NCBI GenBank assembly: GCA_037447605.1
Contig: CM074809.1
Span: 851,705 to 915,704 of the forward strand
Length of the DNA: 64,000 bases
From: Zygnema circumcarinatum
Lineage: Eukaryota; Streptophyta; Zygnematophyceae; Zygnematales; Zygnemataceae
Direction: 5' to 3'
A model generated the notes under the pieces. It was not told the origin of the DNA. It saw only the letters and a list, made by a program, of their open reading frames with translations, and ran no database searches. The position numbers and the translations under genes are program-made. Positions 34,898 to 48,000 of the stretch are shown here, piece after piece. The number at the start of each line of letters is the position of its first letter. Positions within the stretch are counted from its first letter, which is position 1.

Positions 34898-37800
34898 ATG
34901 GAAGCGGAGCAACTGAAAACGTTCATGGATATCAGTGGAGCAGATGAGGCAGAAGCGAGACATGCACTGGAGGTATGGCCGTTATGAATGATCCAGCTGA
35001 TTGGAGTAAACAAGGAACTCTGAAAATCTTCGGTCCTGAAGTGAAAGTTGAATTTATGGCCAACTGTAAGTCTGCTGCTGTTCTCTTATATTTTAGTGCA
35101 GCTTGCCAGAGAGTCCTTAGAGGGAAGGTAACAAGGGGTCCAAATTTTGTGAGAGGAAGTCAACGAAAGCACGTCTACGTATGAGTTGCGAGCCTTGCCA
35201 GATTCGAAGGAGGTTCTTTCTCCGTTTTTATGCAAGTTTATGAGGATAGATTGGGGATCTTGAAAGGTAGAGGTGAAGTTGTTTTTAAAACTGATGTACC
35301 TGGAGTTGTTTCTTGGTTTCATGGCAACAGCCAACTGTCAACAGTCTTGTATTGCGTTGAAATTACGTTTTCCTTTTGCACGTTAGGAAAACAGCTAGAC
35401 TCATCTTACCTTGCTGTATAGGACGATCATATTGGTATCCTTGTCGGTAGACTGTAGAGGCGAGAAGCAGGGGTTATGGCTACGTCTTCTTCTCTTGCTT
35501 GCTAACCTTGGAAAGTCTTAAGTTCTTGCACAGAAGTTATTGTTTGTCGCATTGCATAGTTGAACAGTGCAGTGATACTGGTAGCGAAAATGTTCTGAAT
35601 ATCAGAAGGTGGGAGACCATGGTCCATGAGCATTTCTGTTGCTGGTGAAGCTGACATGCAAACTGTTATGTTCAACAGGCATTTGGATGGGACCTCAATG
35701 CGGCAGTTAACCATTTTTTGGAGCATGGAGCAGCAGATGTTTTTCAAAGGTGAGATTTCGTTGTCATTTGTTACTGCTCTGGCCTTCGGGGTTGGGAGCT
35801 GCTTTGACCTATTATGGGATAACCAGCCATTTTTTTTTGCCAAATTGCACTAGCCATTTTTAAGATTTGGGAGAATCGGACCGGGGGAGGAACCAGACTC
35901 AGTGTAGGGTCAGCCAAATTGGAGGGAAGTACAGGTTTGCAAATTCACAGATATGAATAAAATCATTCATTATCCCTTTTATTAATGTGAACCAGAATAG
36001 TACATCAATTTTTTGGATGTTTATCTTTTTGCTAAATACGGCATACTGCCATTGCAGGCCACCAGAAGCGGTGCCAGATGTAACAAGGGAAGCTGATCTT
36101 CGGCAAGTTGGAAATGACGTTGTTCACAACTCGTCTGGCAGCCGGTCCACTGCAATACCTGCCGCAAGTCCTGAACCATTTTGGAGACGGAATGATGATG
36201 TGTTTGAAGGTGCCAGGGCAGGGCCTTCACCAGTGAGAGTAGAGCCTGTAGTTGATTCTTACTTAGGTGGATTTGGTGATCAAGTTGGTACTCGAATGGA
36301 GCCAAGTCCGCGTGTCAGCCACCCCCCGGATGTGCTGCAAGTGCCTATTCTATGGAAGGACGGCAATGATCCCGCTGAACCGAATGCAGGACGGTTTGGT
36401 TTATTGGCACCCAGAATTGAAGAGCTTCCAGCAGATGCAGAGGTTGAGGGTACAGGAGCCTCAGCAAGAGCTTATTATGAAGAGGGAGAGGAAGATGATG
36501 CATTGTCTAGCAGGAATGCTTTCAATAATGGTGCTTCAACCCAAGTTGTGAGCCCCCCACTCACAGAACCTGAAGAGGACCGTGCAGTTTCAGGGGCACG
36601 GGCACGGGAATATGCTGATTATGGTGTAGGATCAGCCTTGGGCGCTGGTGATGATGAAGAGATGTTGAGAGTTGCCATTGAGAAGTCCAAACAGGAAGCA
36701 GAAGATTCTGAAGCAAGAAGGTTTCAGAATTCGGTAAGTCTGGCTTCGACTATGATGCTGACGCTTATTGAAGTAAGAATTCGAGTATTTGATAACGTTT
36801 CTAATCAGACGTTTGCAAAGTCAGCAGCCACTGGAAATGTTGATGTCGTCTTTGACGCATGTAGCTGGAATCATTTACTTCGTTCCGATGTATGATGGGA
36901 GTGTGCATGTTTCTTGGTTTATTAATGTTTTTTCTTTTGATCTGCAGCTAGCTGCAGATGATGCTGACAGAATGGACGATGGAGAAGAAGATCCAGACGT
37001 GGCACGTGCAATGGCCCTTTCCATAGAGGTGAGCTAAGATGAACAACAGATGTTTTCATGTATGGTCCCTTGCTCTTTCATGTTTGATTCTGGCGATCAA
37101 TTGTGTTGAAAAAAAGTCATATCAGTCTACAAAACCTAGCATAGCTTAAATGTTAACGCAGCGAGTTCATGTTAAATGTTTGGTGTGGGTGTTGACCTTT
37201 AACAGTCACAGTAAATGTGTAGGCTTGATCGGTGTACTACATCATGAGGTGATAAACAACATTGTTTAGGTGCGCTTATTTTTCCCAGTATTTGGAGGTG
37301 TACTTGCAGACTGCAAACTTGGAGAGAGCCAGGCGCGAAGAAGCTCTCGTCAGTGACACAAATCGTGGTGGCGCGGATATGGACATTGACTTTAGTGATG
37401 ATAAAGAAAATAAAGGTGACCTTGGGAGGTGAGATGATGGCTGAGGTCAATCATTCTTCTTTTCTAGCACCTGAAAGAGATTGAAGCTCAAGAACAGAGA
37501 CTCAGTCGTTGCAACTTTCTACCCAGGCTTCGTAAATTACTCTGACAAACGTATTTTCGTCGCAGGACAAGAATGGTCCCTTGTCAACTGTAGTTTATGA
37601 CTTGTGATAGTTCATTACATCTTGCTCACGTGTTTGGTTTGTCTTATGCTTATGGCAGTGCTGTGGCGAAAATCGATGAGCGACCTCATCAGTTAGCGGC
37701 GTCCATCAACTTAGAAGATGAGGAGGAGGAGGAAGTGGAAGAGGCAGAGCCCTTAGTCAGGAGGCGCACACATGGAAGAAGAGCGTCACCAATCGGGCGA

Positions 37801-40144
37801 TCTATTTGGCCAACAGCAGAGCAGTTTGATGATGCTCCTCAGGCTCAGCCATACAGTGGAGAGAGGGTCGTTTCACACGCCAGGAATGGTAGCTGGGCAG
37901 GCATGGAGGACGTGGGTCATCAGAGTTACCTTCCTGATGATGAGGTAAGTCTGCTGGAGGTGCTACAGAGAATTGGATGGTTAGTGCGTATAGATGTCCA
38001 TTTGGACTCGAGTGGGCAATCCCCAATTTCGAGCATCCTTTTAGACCTTTTGCCTGACATTGACCTTGTTTGTAGAGAGTCTTTTTTGTATATGCAACTA
38101 CTGCTTTCTGCAACTACTACTTTGTTGGCTTAACGTGGCAGTCAGTCTTGAACATTTACTTATCTGGCTGCACCTCCTCAACTTTTTATATGTTGATCTT
38201 GGGGATTTTGCATGTGAATATAGCTGGCGGGAGTGTCTGCGGAGGAACAAGAAGAAGCCAAGATGATTGAAGCAGCCATGTTCGGTGTTCCCTATGTCCC
38301 CCGAAATGGAGGGGCTGTTGCTGGTCCTGCGAACTATCCTATTCCACCTGGTCTCGCAGCCCACCTTGGTTCTATTGCAGGCCGGTTCCCCGTGTCACCT
38401 CGGCATGTGGGCTATGGGGTGTATGAGGACAGTGACGATGGGGAGGAAGAAGGGTTTTTGCGGAGACAGGCTCCTGAGCCACCTTCGGAGGCTGTTATTG
38501 AACAGCGGCTGTTGAGGGAACAGCAGGTATAGTAGAGTGATTTCTGAGAAAATCATGTCTTCAAGAACGCTACACCTGTTTGTGAAATGTCTTGACTTTG
38601 TTGATATCTCAGAGTGTGAGGAAGGTAATAGTATTCAGACAATTGTACATTCAACCAGCGTGCGGTCGTCACAAAGAGTATGATGGAGGCTTTTGCTGTT
38701 TGTTTAGGTCCTTATTTATACCTAATCAAGTTGTCAAGTCACTTTTTCATTTGAGAGTTGGGCATTCAACAGGATGACGAATACATGGCTTCACTCGTAG
38801 CAGATCGTGAGAAGGAGGAGCGAGCTGAGCTAGAGAAGGAGGCAGCTCGAAGAGCAGCTGAAGCTGAGGAAGAAAGGCAGAGGGAGGAGGCAGATTTGGC
38901 ACAGAAAGCAGCTGAGGTGAGTATATCATATGTAGCTGACGAAGGGCCTGAATGTGCTTTTCTGGCTACGTACTTGAATATTCCAGATGCCTCTCGTAAA
39001 CTCGTCTATCAGACAGTATGTTGAAGTGTTTTGCCGCACAAATCCAGCAAGTCGAAAGACCGACATCTAGTGATAGAAGTAGGATGTGACAATGTACATT
39101 GAATGGTAATACAATGTATATCGAACGGAAACCACGCATGAACCAGTGTATGCTTGGTTTCTCTTCTGGTCAGGAATTGGAGCTCAAATTGAAGGCAAAG
39201 CAGGAGGCTCTGCCAACAGAGCCGTCCGCCGATGACAGTGAGGCCATCACATTGCAAGTGCGAATGCCTGATGGAAGCCGTCGGAGTCGTCGATTTCGCA
39301 AAACAGACCATCTGCAGGTATTCTCTAGCTATCTACCTATTACTCTAAGCACATCCTTCACTTTCTTACAATGTTTCTTGACGGTTAGGCCTTTTTCGGG
39401 CTCTCTTTGCTCGAAACCGAATACGAATGACAGTCACAATTCTTTGCTTCTTCTCGTACGGATAATGCATCAGCCTCTATGGCTTTTTACCGTTTGAATA
39501 TTTGACGTTTTGGAAGATGGAGGCAGATTTACTACCGGGATCTTCAAACAAAAACGAGTCATTGATGTCTTCAAATATCTTGAAGTTCAATCACTAAATT
39601 TGCCGACTTGTTGATTTGGTGAAACATGGGGAGCAGGCCCTGTTCGACTTTGTGGACGTGGTTGGTGGTGTGACTCCTGGAAGCTATCGTCTGGTGTGTA
39701 TTATTGTCCCACTGCCTTGTTGCTATGTTGATCGTATTGGTGGCAGAGGATCCGTGCTGGTAGTCCGGCTCACTGCATATTAATCCGAAAAAAGACCGAG
39801 GTATAAGTATGAGTTGTTTTTTTCTCCGTTGGTGATCGCCTGAAGTATAATATTTGTGGAGGGGACGTTTTTTCCTTCTACGTCGTTATGAAGCCTGAAG
39901 TGGAAGCATTTGTAGGTCTATAGAGACGGCCCTGTGATCGAAGCATAACATCAGGAGATAAGGGTGTGAGTGAAAGAGGATGTCAATCTGAGAAGTTTCA
40001 ATGCCTTTTGAAATGCTTGCTTTGCAGGTGAGGACGTATCCTCGTCGCACGTTCGCAGAGAGAAGTGGAGAAGAGGCTCAGAGCTTTGAGGAGTTGGGAC
40101 TAAGTTCTAGTCGGCAGGAGACCCTCCTCTTGGAAAACATCTGA
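34898..40144 (+). CDS. Plant UBX-domain adaptor, PUX8/SAY1-like (UBA-UIM-UBX)
   Basis: Cdc48/p97 cofactor that binds ubiquitinated proteins and brings them to the ATPase. Exons: 34898-34972, 35679-35749, 36058-36733, 36948-37028, 37310-37428, 37659-37944, 38224-38526, 38773-38916, 39174-39317, 39637-39693 and 40028-40144. They give 690 residues in continuous phase. An N-terminal UBA-like fold (residues 1-45; FMDISGADEAEARHALE then WDLNAAVNHFLE) is followed by UIM-like helices near 250-270, 288-301 and 437-457, a Glu/Arg coiled segment near 550-590, and a C-terminal UBX domain (about 608-690; RTYPRRTFAE, ETLLLENI). The domain order matches Arabidopsis PUX8/PUX9/PUX13. Exon 5 could start 21 bases earlier (37289) in the same frame. 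Confidence 0.9.
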
Positions 40145-41515
40145 CTTCCCTCAAAACGATGACCCAGAGCAGTTTGCCCTCCAGAATTTTGGTTAGTGAA
40201 GGCCAGCCTTGATCTCATTTTTGCAGGTCAGAATGATAGGAAGGCTGCTGCCCTGCTCTGGGAGATCTTCGACTCTTTGTGACATGTGAAGGTGCTTAGA
40301 ATGGCAATGGATCGTGCCAGGTGAACTGATGAAGGCCTTGCATTGGTGTACATATTGTCCAGAAATGGTGTAGGTCCATTCATAGAGACGAGGGTAAGGA
40401 TTTTTTGGAAAACTCCTGTTTCATTGAAGTATTATAAAAAAATGTTGACATCATCTATTTCTCATCCGAATCGTGCTCTGGAAAGGAAAGATTTGTGGAA
40501 ACCTGACTCCTTTCTGAGGTAGAAGGGGTGTTCACACCATTAATGCTCTAGGAGGGGTTTCAATCTTAGGGCTCGCTTCACATAAAATGAAATCGAAATC
40601 CTTACTCTTTGGTCAGCTTATAAAAGGACGAGATTCGATTTCTTTCTTTTCGACCAATTACTTCTTCTAAAATTGAAACCCCTAAGAAATCTTCAAAATC
40701 GACGTTTATTTGGACGTAGTATGTATTTAAGGATGTGGATTATGTCATTTGGGGTAGCTGTGCTGTATGGATCCATTGGCGATCTAAAAAGTAGATGTCA
40801 ACTGGGCCAGTTGCAACTCCCATTTGGATGACTGCTGGCAGCAAAGGTTTCTGATTGGCTCATGTTTTCTGGATTCCCTCATGGCTCCTGAGTTCACACA
40901 GACTATGCCCTTCGGAATCTCTGTAGGAGTTCCTGATGTTCTCCTCTGATGGCTCTGTCTGCCTGCCTCTGTCTGTGCATGTCTGCTTTGTGTCAACCTG
41001 TTCACATGCACGGGTGTACAGTCTTGCAACCATTTGCAATTGGCCGCCGGATACAATTTTGCTGTTGTAGATTTCTCATTTCAAGAACATGACCTATGCA
41101 ACACATTGACAAGCCAAACGGACGGCATGTCTTGTTACGTTACATGCCATCACGACATGACACGAGGAACATGTGACATGACACCTGACACTTAAGAACA
41201 TACTAAAGGAAAGGAAAATCGCATTTCACGATGGCGAGGCCATTATCGCTCCCCTGATTGGGAAACATTGCTCTTCTTATTGTGACCCTTGGAGTCCCTT
41301 GCAATGGATAACATCAAGTAAGAATCAGTGTGGACGTTTTCAGGCACTGATCAGTGAGGCCTCGAAGTTCTGCACAATGCCTCCAAATCAGCGCTACTAT
41401 ACACATGGCTTTTGAATGCCAATGAGGCACCAAAGCTATACAACAAAACGTCTAGCCATGAACATCAACTTCGAGACTCATGTGACAGTTCGAACAGTGA
41501 AATATAACTCATCCT
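40145..41515. other. Intergenic, one repeat fragment
   Basis: Downstream region between two convergent genes. A partial copy of the 15.9/17.3-kb inverted-repeat arm lies near 41230-41262 (TTCACGATGGCGAGGCCAT). No gene is seen. Confidence 0.45.
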
Positions 41516-44427
41516 TCACCCTAAAAACTTCAAAAATTCCTTGACAAAGACGGAGGCCTCCCAATCGTCCTTTGCGCCGCTGAGGTCGCCTTGCCATACG
41601 CTTATGAATGCGAGCGTGGTCAGCACCCAGAGGAGCATCATGGCGCCCTGAGTCCTCACGTGGAAGAGGATCCACTCTGAGTATTTCGACTGGCCAGAGC
41701 GCTCATTGCTAAGGTGGTCTCGGGCACGCCATCTCAAATAAGCAGATTTTGTAGAAAAGTGGATTAAAATGGAGAGAGAGACGCCTTGGCAGATGCCGCC
41801 GATAAGTCCCCAAAGCAGTTGACCGTTCTTGGTAGAGATTGAGAAGATGGACCTTTCCGAGTGAAGTAGTCTGCAGCATATGATGGAAAATGGTGCAAAA
41901 CAATACTTTTAGAGGAGAGAAACGTACGTGCCTAAGTTGTATTTTCAGCATAAGAACTCTTGTCTTGCTCTTTTCAAGACTTCATACAGCGAGAGCAATC
42001 TAAGGAGACAGAAAAAGGTGAGGAGCTTTGAAATGCATCAGATGGTGGTAGCAGCTTCCAAAGGTGAGAGAGCCTTACTGAAAAAAGAAGAGCCCTAGTT
42101 GCTCTGATGTTGATGGATTTGCCTCCCTACAACCGGAATAGAGGCGATCTTCCTCCACTAACCGAACGAGATGGAGAGCAGTGGGGTTGTACTTGCACGG
42201 ATATGTGCCATTGATCTAATCAGCAAAAAAACTCTTGACCAGTGTTTAATAAAAAAGAAGTTGGAGGGGAGTAGACGATATGACACAATGGGGAAATCCT
42301 AGTTAACATCTGCTTGAAGCAGCACGACCCACGAGTATATAGATTTGTTTAAGTGAGGTTTAGGAAGAGGAAGCTGTGGCGAACATGTATTACAAAACAG
42401 GTTTAACTGATGTGTTCCACAAACCAATATCACAAGGACGCTGATAGAAACGAGTAGGTCTACCAAATTGCTTTGATTTGCATATGGGAGAGGACAAAAA
42501 ACAAGAACGGAGGGATGGGCAGAGTGGGGACGAAGGAAAGGGAGATGCAGAGAGAGAGGGAGAGGGAGAGAGAGGGTGAGCGAGAGGGAGAGAGTGAGGG
42601 AGAAGCTGAGGGAGAGGGAGAGGGAGAGGGAGGAACGTGTTAAGAGGACAGAACCAAAGACAGTGGGAGATAGGACAAAACAGAGACGAAAGGAAGCGAG
42701 AGAAAAGGTGAAGTGAGCGAGAAAAGGCAAGTGGGAGACACAGAAAAGCGAAGTGTGGAGAAAGGAAAGAAAAAGGGAGAGCAAAATGATGAGAGGCAAT
42801 GCTCTTAAGAGGGAAGGTTCCATACCTTATAATGCTCCTTAACTTTCCAGGCGGCTCGAAACCCCGGCCGGCAGTGGGCTGGCAAGAGAGCGGAGGGCTC
42901 CTCCACAGCCCCTTGGAAGGGCAGCGGAGATGCAGAGGGCCAAAACTCCACCTGGAAAATGCACAAAGCCCTGGCGACCAGCGCATGTGAATGCACGCAG
43001 TTTCAGTTGCTGCTGACAGTTTTATGGCAGAATTTACATTAGGCAATCGTGCACGAAATGGCAAACGACAACCGTCTGCCTGTGAACTTTGCTCACCTCA
43101 AACACAGATGCCCAGTAATACTCAAAATAGCAATGGAGGCCTCTTCCTCCTGCGCGACTTCTTTTTGTTGATTCGACGGAAGTGAAGGGAGACATGCACA
43201 GCTTTGCAGTCTTCAGATCAACACCTGTCCAAAAATGAACACTAGCAAAGGGAAGGATGAGAATTTTTCACTTGTCTATTTTCGTCTTTCCCTCTAAAAG
43301 TAGAGATGGGGGCATTGACAGACAAGCATAAAAAACGACAGGAAACAAACAAGTTGTTCTGCAGATTTTACTTCAAATTACAAAAACTTTTATAAAGAGT
43401 ATAGAAGTAGAAAGAGAACGGGCAGGAAAACGTGGAAAGTTAAAAACAATGAGAGAGAGAGAGATGGAGAGAGAAAGTGAGGTAGTGAGAGAGACAGAGA
43501 GCAATGCGCCCTTGTCTCTTTACAACGTGATGCACGCATCATGGCGGACTCTCGCAATCAACAAAGTCATACCAGCAAAGAATGCTCTGAAAATTTCTGA
43601 CACCGGGTCGACAAACAATTCAGTTTAATAATTTTAGAGTCTACAGTAACCACAGCGCTACAGATTGTCTATTTCTTAGACAGAGACATACGCGGGAAAT
43701 CATTAAATGAGGATGTGAGGACCCACTTGAAGGGCATCATTGACCATGTCCCTGCTTACAAGCCAAGATCCAAAACGACCAAAGCTCTACCATATACGGT
43801 ACTCGGAACTGCACATAGATTGCGTAGGCTTCAACCCCACAACTTGACCTTCCCAGCTCCCATTTCGACCATTCTCTTAAATTCAGCAAGCCTACATGTC
43901 GGATTGGATCCCAAACATACGTTAATTTCGACCCATACAATCCCCATGTCAGTGCCAATTCCTATCACTCCATCAGCTTAACCCAAATTCTAACGTCGCA
44001 TTCTCGCACCTAAGTTTAAATGCTCATGCCACCCCTGACCGACCCACCACCCCTCAACCCTAATTCATCCTCAACCTCAGTTCGAACCCACCAATTCCAC
44101 TCCCCCATCGGCTTCGCAAAACTCACGTTTTGACAGCACTCGGCAAGTTGAAGAAATTTGGAGGGAGCTGTAACCAGACGGAAGCTCCTTAAAGAAGCTG
44201 CAGGCCACGGCGGCAGCCATGGCTCCCACGACAAGAAGCACGAGGCATGCGGTGTAGGCCGCCCACCATCTGAGCATGGCCATGCTGCCCAGTCGGCAAT
44301 GGCCATGGCTGTGCTCCCACTGCGCAGCCGCATGGCATAAGGGCACAGCTGTAGCCACTGCCCCCACAGGCAGCGCCACAAGGGCCGCCATGGCCGACAT
44401 GTCCGCCATGGCCATGGCCTCCGCCAT
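41516..44427 (-). CDS. Multi-pass membrane protein, unrecognised family
   Basis: Exons 44427-44127, 43149-43097, 42951-42826, 42215-42079 and 41870-41516 join in phase to 323 residues. The N-terminus is Ala/Met-rich. A first hydrophobic helix lies near residues 53-76 (AAYTACLVLLVVGAMAAAVA). The middle part has several Cys and aromatic residues (GLHCYFEYYWASVFEVEFW, NGTYPCKYNPTALHLVRLV), which suggests an extracytoplasmic, possibly disulphide-bonded loop. Further helices lie near 233-250 (LLWGLIGGICQGVSLSILI) and 283-300 (GAMMLLWVLTTLAFISVW). The C-terminus is short. The layout recalls two-to-four-helix proteins with a Cys-rich loop, but I cannot assign a family. The longest intron (43150-44126) contains a GA microsatellite. 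Confidence 0.75.
42538..42650. repeat. GAGGGA-rich intronic tract
   Basis: Imperfect GAGAGG/GAGGGA repeat within the intron between 42216 and 42825. Confidence 0.8.
43449..43502. repeat. (GA)n intronic microsatellite
   Basis: Interrupted GAGAGA run within the first intron of the membrane-protein gene. Confidence 0.85.
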
Positions 44428-45092
44428 TCTCCCACGTCCCCCTCCGCTTCCCTTTCCCTTCCGTCTAGCTTAGGGCGGGACTAGACCGAAATTCATACTA
44501 AGATTTTTAAACCAATGATATACTGCCACGTAGTCTTAAATTTTAAAATACGTTAATCCGTTAAAATCCAGTTTTGGATCCAGTTCAGGACTAGTACATG
44601 GAACTGGACACGTGACGAGTCGTCTTTGGAAGATGCTCACAAACGGAAGTAACGGCGCCGGCGACGACGGCGGCAACTTCTGCCGATGACAACCGATACG
44701 CTGGAAATATCTCAATATATAGGATACTTTCAGCATGGTCGATATTATCAATATACTCGATATATTCGACAAATTGCCAGCGTATTAGTCAAGCGCCGAC
44801 ATGACGACGTCTGCCGCCCAGAGCCGTTGTCAAGTGGTCGGTGGCTCCTGATTGATCCAGAAACTCTGCGTGGTGCTGTTGGAAATTCTACATTGTGTTT
44901 ATAAGCGATGTATGGTGTTTCCTAACTTAAAGTATGGCTTCACCTGTAAGAAAGCAGTTTCCTCGTCCAGTTAAACTGTGGCTCTACAGCGACGGTGACG
45001 GTTGGCCACATAGAAACGGGTTCTGCTTGACACCGGCTTGCTCGCCTTCCTCATCTCTTGCTGAGTCCTGGAGCTCCTGCAGGGGGGCAGCC
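44428..45092. promoter_or_regulatory. Head-to-head upstream region (membrane protein / REV3)
   Basis: 665 bases between divergent starts. It contains GATAT/ATATC-rich words at 44690-44780 and ACGTG cores near 44528 and 44610. Several GCCATGGC words surround both starts, so more than one ATG is possible on each side. Confidence 0.4.
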
Positions 45093-48000
45093 ATGGCGAC
45101 GGCCGCAAAAGCTTCGGGGCCCGGCGGCCGCCATGGCGGAGCGCTTGGTTCTGAGGTTTTTTCTGTGCGGCTTGTGTGTGTTGACTATTACATGGCGCCG
45201 CCGCTGCCGGGCATGGACACGTGCTATTCCGCCTTTCAGGGTGGGAATCCTTTGGAGCCTGGACAAGTGAATGTATTGGTTCTCATCGAACGGATTTAGA
45301 AATGGAATTTGGAATATCGGTTTTTTTTATCGGACGGTTTAGTTTCACCTTATTGCCTCCAGATGATTCGAATTTTTTGTTTTGTAGTTACGGAGGAATG
45401 TTGAGATGTAGACGTTTTGAAAAATTGAAAGAGGTTCGTTTCAGAAAGGAATTTCATGTATTCTAGTACATTGACTCGTAGCAAATGGAAAAAAAGTGTG
45501 CCTTCCTTCCTTTTTGTTGTATCAAGATAAAATTGACACTTGAAATTTTTGAAATTCTTGAAACAGTTTTGTATGTAACGAAAAGCATGATAGTGAAAGG
45601 AAAATCAGCACTAAAGGTACTTTATTATCTTGTCAAAGGATGTCAGAGGTTAAATTTTTCGCCTTTCCAGGTTAATGTTCACTTAAATTGTATTGAAGGG
45701 GAATTCATGCCAGATTCAAATCAGCCTTACAGCTTTTCAAACAGTGTGTCTAATTATGGGATGTTCCCACATTCCCTTCCTGTTTCCATGCTTCTTTTGC
45801 TTCCGTGTTACTGTAACAGGGAGAGGCGTAGACCAGGTGCCAGTTGTACGCATTTACGGCTCCACTCTTGGCGGACAAAAAACTTGCCTTCATCTGCATA
45901 AGGTGTGCACATACAAATACGTGGTTAGATTAAGCCTTCCATCAATTTTGGCTTCGCAGGATGAGGTGTAGCGTGGTGAGCTAAAGAGGAGAGTTTCAAA
46001 TCAGTATTTTTTTGATGTGACAGTTATCATCTCTTGTGTTTACAAGCTATCTTTGACGCATGGATGAACCACGTTCTGACCGCAGACTACATAAGACGAA
46101 TAAGTCAGGAAGAAAACTAAATCTGTTCAACGTCTCTTCAGTTTCTTATTGCTCAATTGTTGTATTGTACGTAGGCATTTCCATACTTTTATGTGATTTA
46201 CGACGAGGATCTTCCGCAACATGATGTGCAAGGTGGGCCTTTCCATGCCAAAGGCTTTGTCACGTCTTGTTAGTCATTTCTCGCTGCTTCGCATAACCAA
46301 CACTGTGTTGAGATGTGATCACATCTGATCAGTCTCAGACTTAGGACGTGCACAATGATTGAAGCCTGCCCATCGAAATATCACACCGTAAGCAAAGCAT
46401 ACCTCAGAATGAAACTTATCGTTAATCTCAGTGAAAATAGAAAGAAAATGGAAATCAATGAAGGACAAAAATGGAACTCAAGGCTCCTCTCATTTTCTCT
46501 GACATTTACTCAAAGCGTTGGGGAATGGGCAGCGATGATGTTCATGAAGAAGCTAGCACTGGCTTTAGAGAAGGGATTGAAACTGGCAAATTCAACTGCT
46601 CGGAAGAAGCAATATGTGCATGGTTGCGGTTTGGTCCGCGGACTACCTTTCTACGGATTTCATCCTGGAGAGCGATTGTTCATGAAGCTTGTGCTGTATC
46701 CTTGATACTTGATATTTCTTCGTCCCTTGCTCGTCCTGTTCTGGCAGATTATCTATGAGCTGTTTGCTCCATTGTTTCCTTGACAACATCAGATATCACC
46801 CCCAAGATGTTTCACGAGCAGTGTCGATCCTTCAGGTAGGACTTGCATTTGGTATTCATGTTTTCCTTTGACGTTTTGGCAGCAAGATGGCAACGAAGGC
46901 CAGTTGCTCGTTTGAAAGTTCTTGTCTCGACCATGACAGTGACAGCTGAGGGGTGCGTTTGGATTGCAGAGTGGCGCGCTGTTGAATCGCAAGTTTCAAC
47001 CATATGAGGCGCACATTCCGTATCTCTTGCAGCTCATGGTGCGTGGAAATGTCAAGTGATGGTTACAGCAAGGAGGGGGACAGTTGACGAATGGTGAGTA
47101 GCAGCTGATTGATAGCAGAGTGAAGGTTACAGGACAGAAGCGTAGATGGAAAGTACTAGGCAGACGATGGCAACTGACCAAATGCATTTCATTCATAGAT
47201 TGTGTGGAAGTTGCAAGGATGATGGAAAGTCTTTTCCGGAAGTGAGACAGAGGACTCGAACTTTTTTAATTTCAAATTTTAGGGCATTTCTTGCCGCTTC
47301 CAGGTGGACTATAATCTTTCAGGGATGTCACATGTCCGTCTCACACGAATCAGGTTCCGAGGGCCCCTTCCCGATGAGGCCCGCCAGCGAAGTCATGTAT
47401 CCGACTTGGTCAAGGCTTTACAAGCAGCAGATGAAGAGATTGCTTCTATATCAGGGCCATCTGTTGTATTGCGGTATGACAATGATGGAGGTTCTGGTAT
47501 GAAGCATTCAGAAAATGGAGCCGAGGCCAGGGTTGAATATATGGGAGAGGAAAGGTCCAAAACAGCGGTTGATGACATGGTAGGAATAGATATTCCGGTG
47601 AAGAATGTTGGAGAGGAGAGGAGCTCTGGGATCACTCTCAGGACTAGTGCTGACGACGCGCCCACGTTCGAGAACTTTCCTCTTGCTACGCCACCTTTGA
47701 CTATGGACTTCGCATCACCGGTCACACCTGCAGAACAAAGGAATGTAGAAGGGAAGGAGAGGATTGAAGGAACATGTGACTGGAATACTTCGCCCCAGGG
47801 AGCTACTGGGAAGACGAACCAAAAGGATCAGATAAATCTGACTGCAGCAGAGGAGAAAATACAGTATTATGTGAAAAGGAACGTGCCGCTTTCGTCAGTG
47901 TGGTCAGCAGTAGCCATGGCTGGGAGTAGCAGATTTGGCTTCACAAAACAGAGCCTTTGCGAACTCGAAGTGGATGCGTCAGTAGATGGTACCGTGCTCC

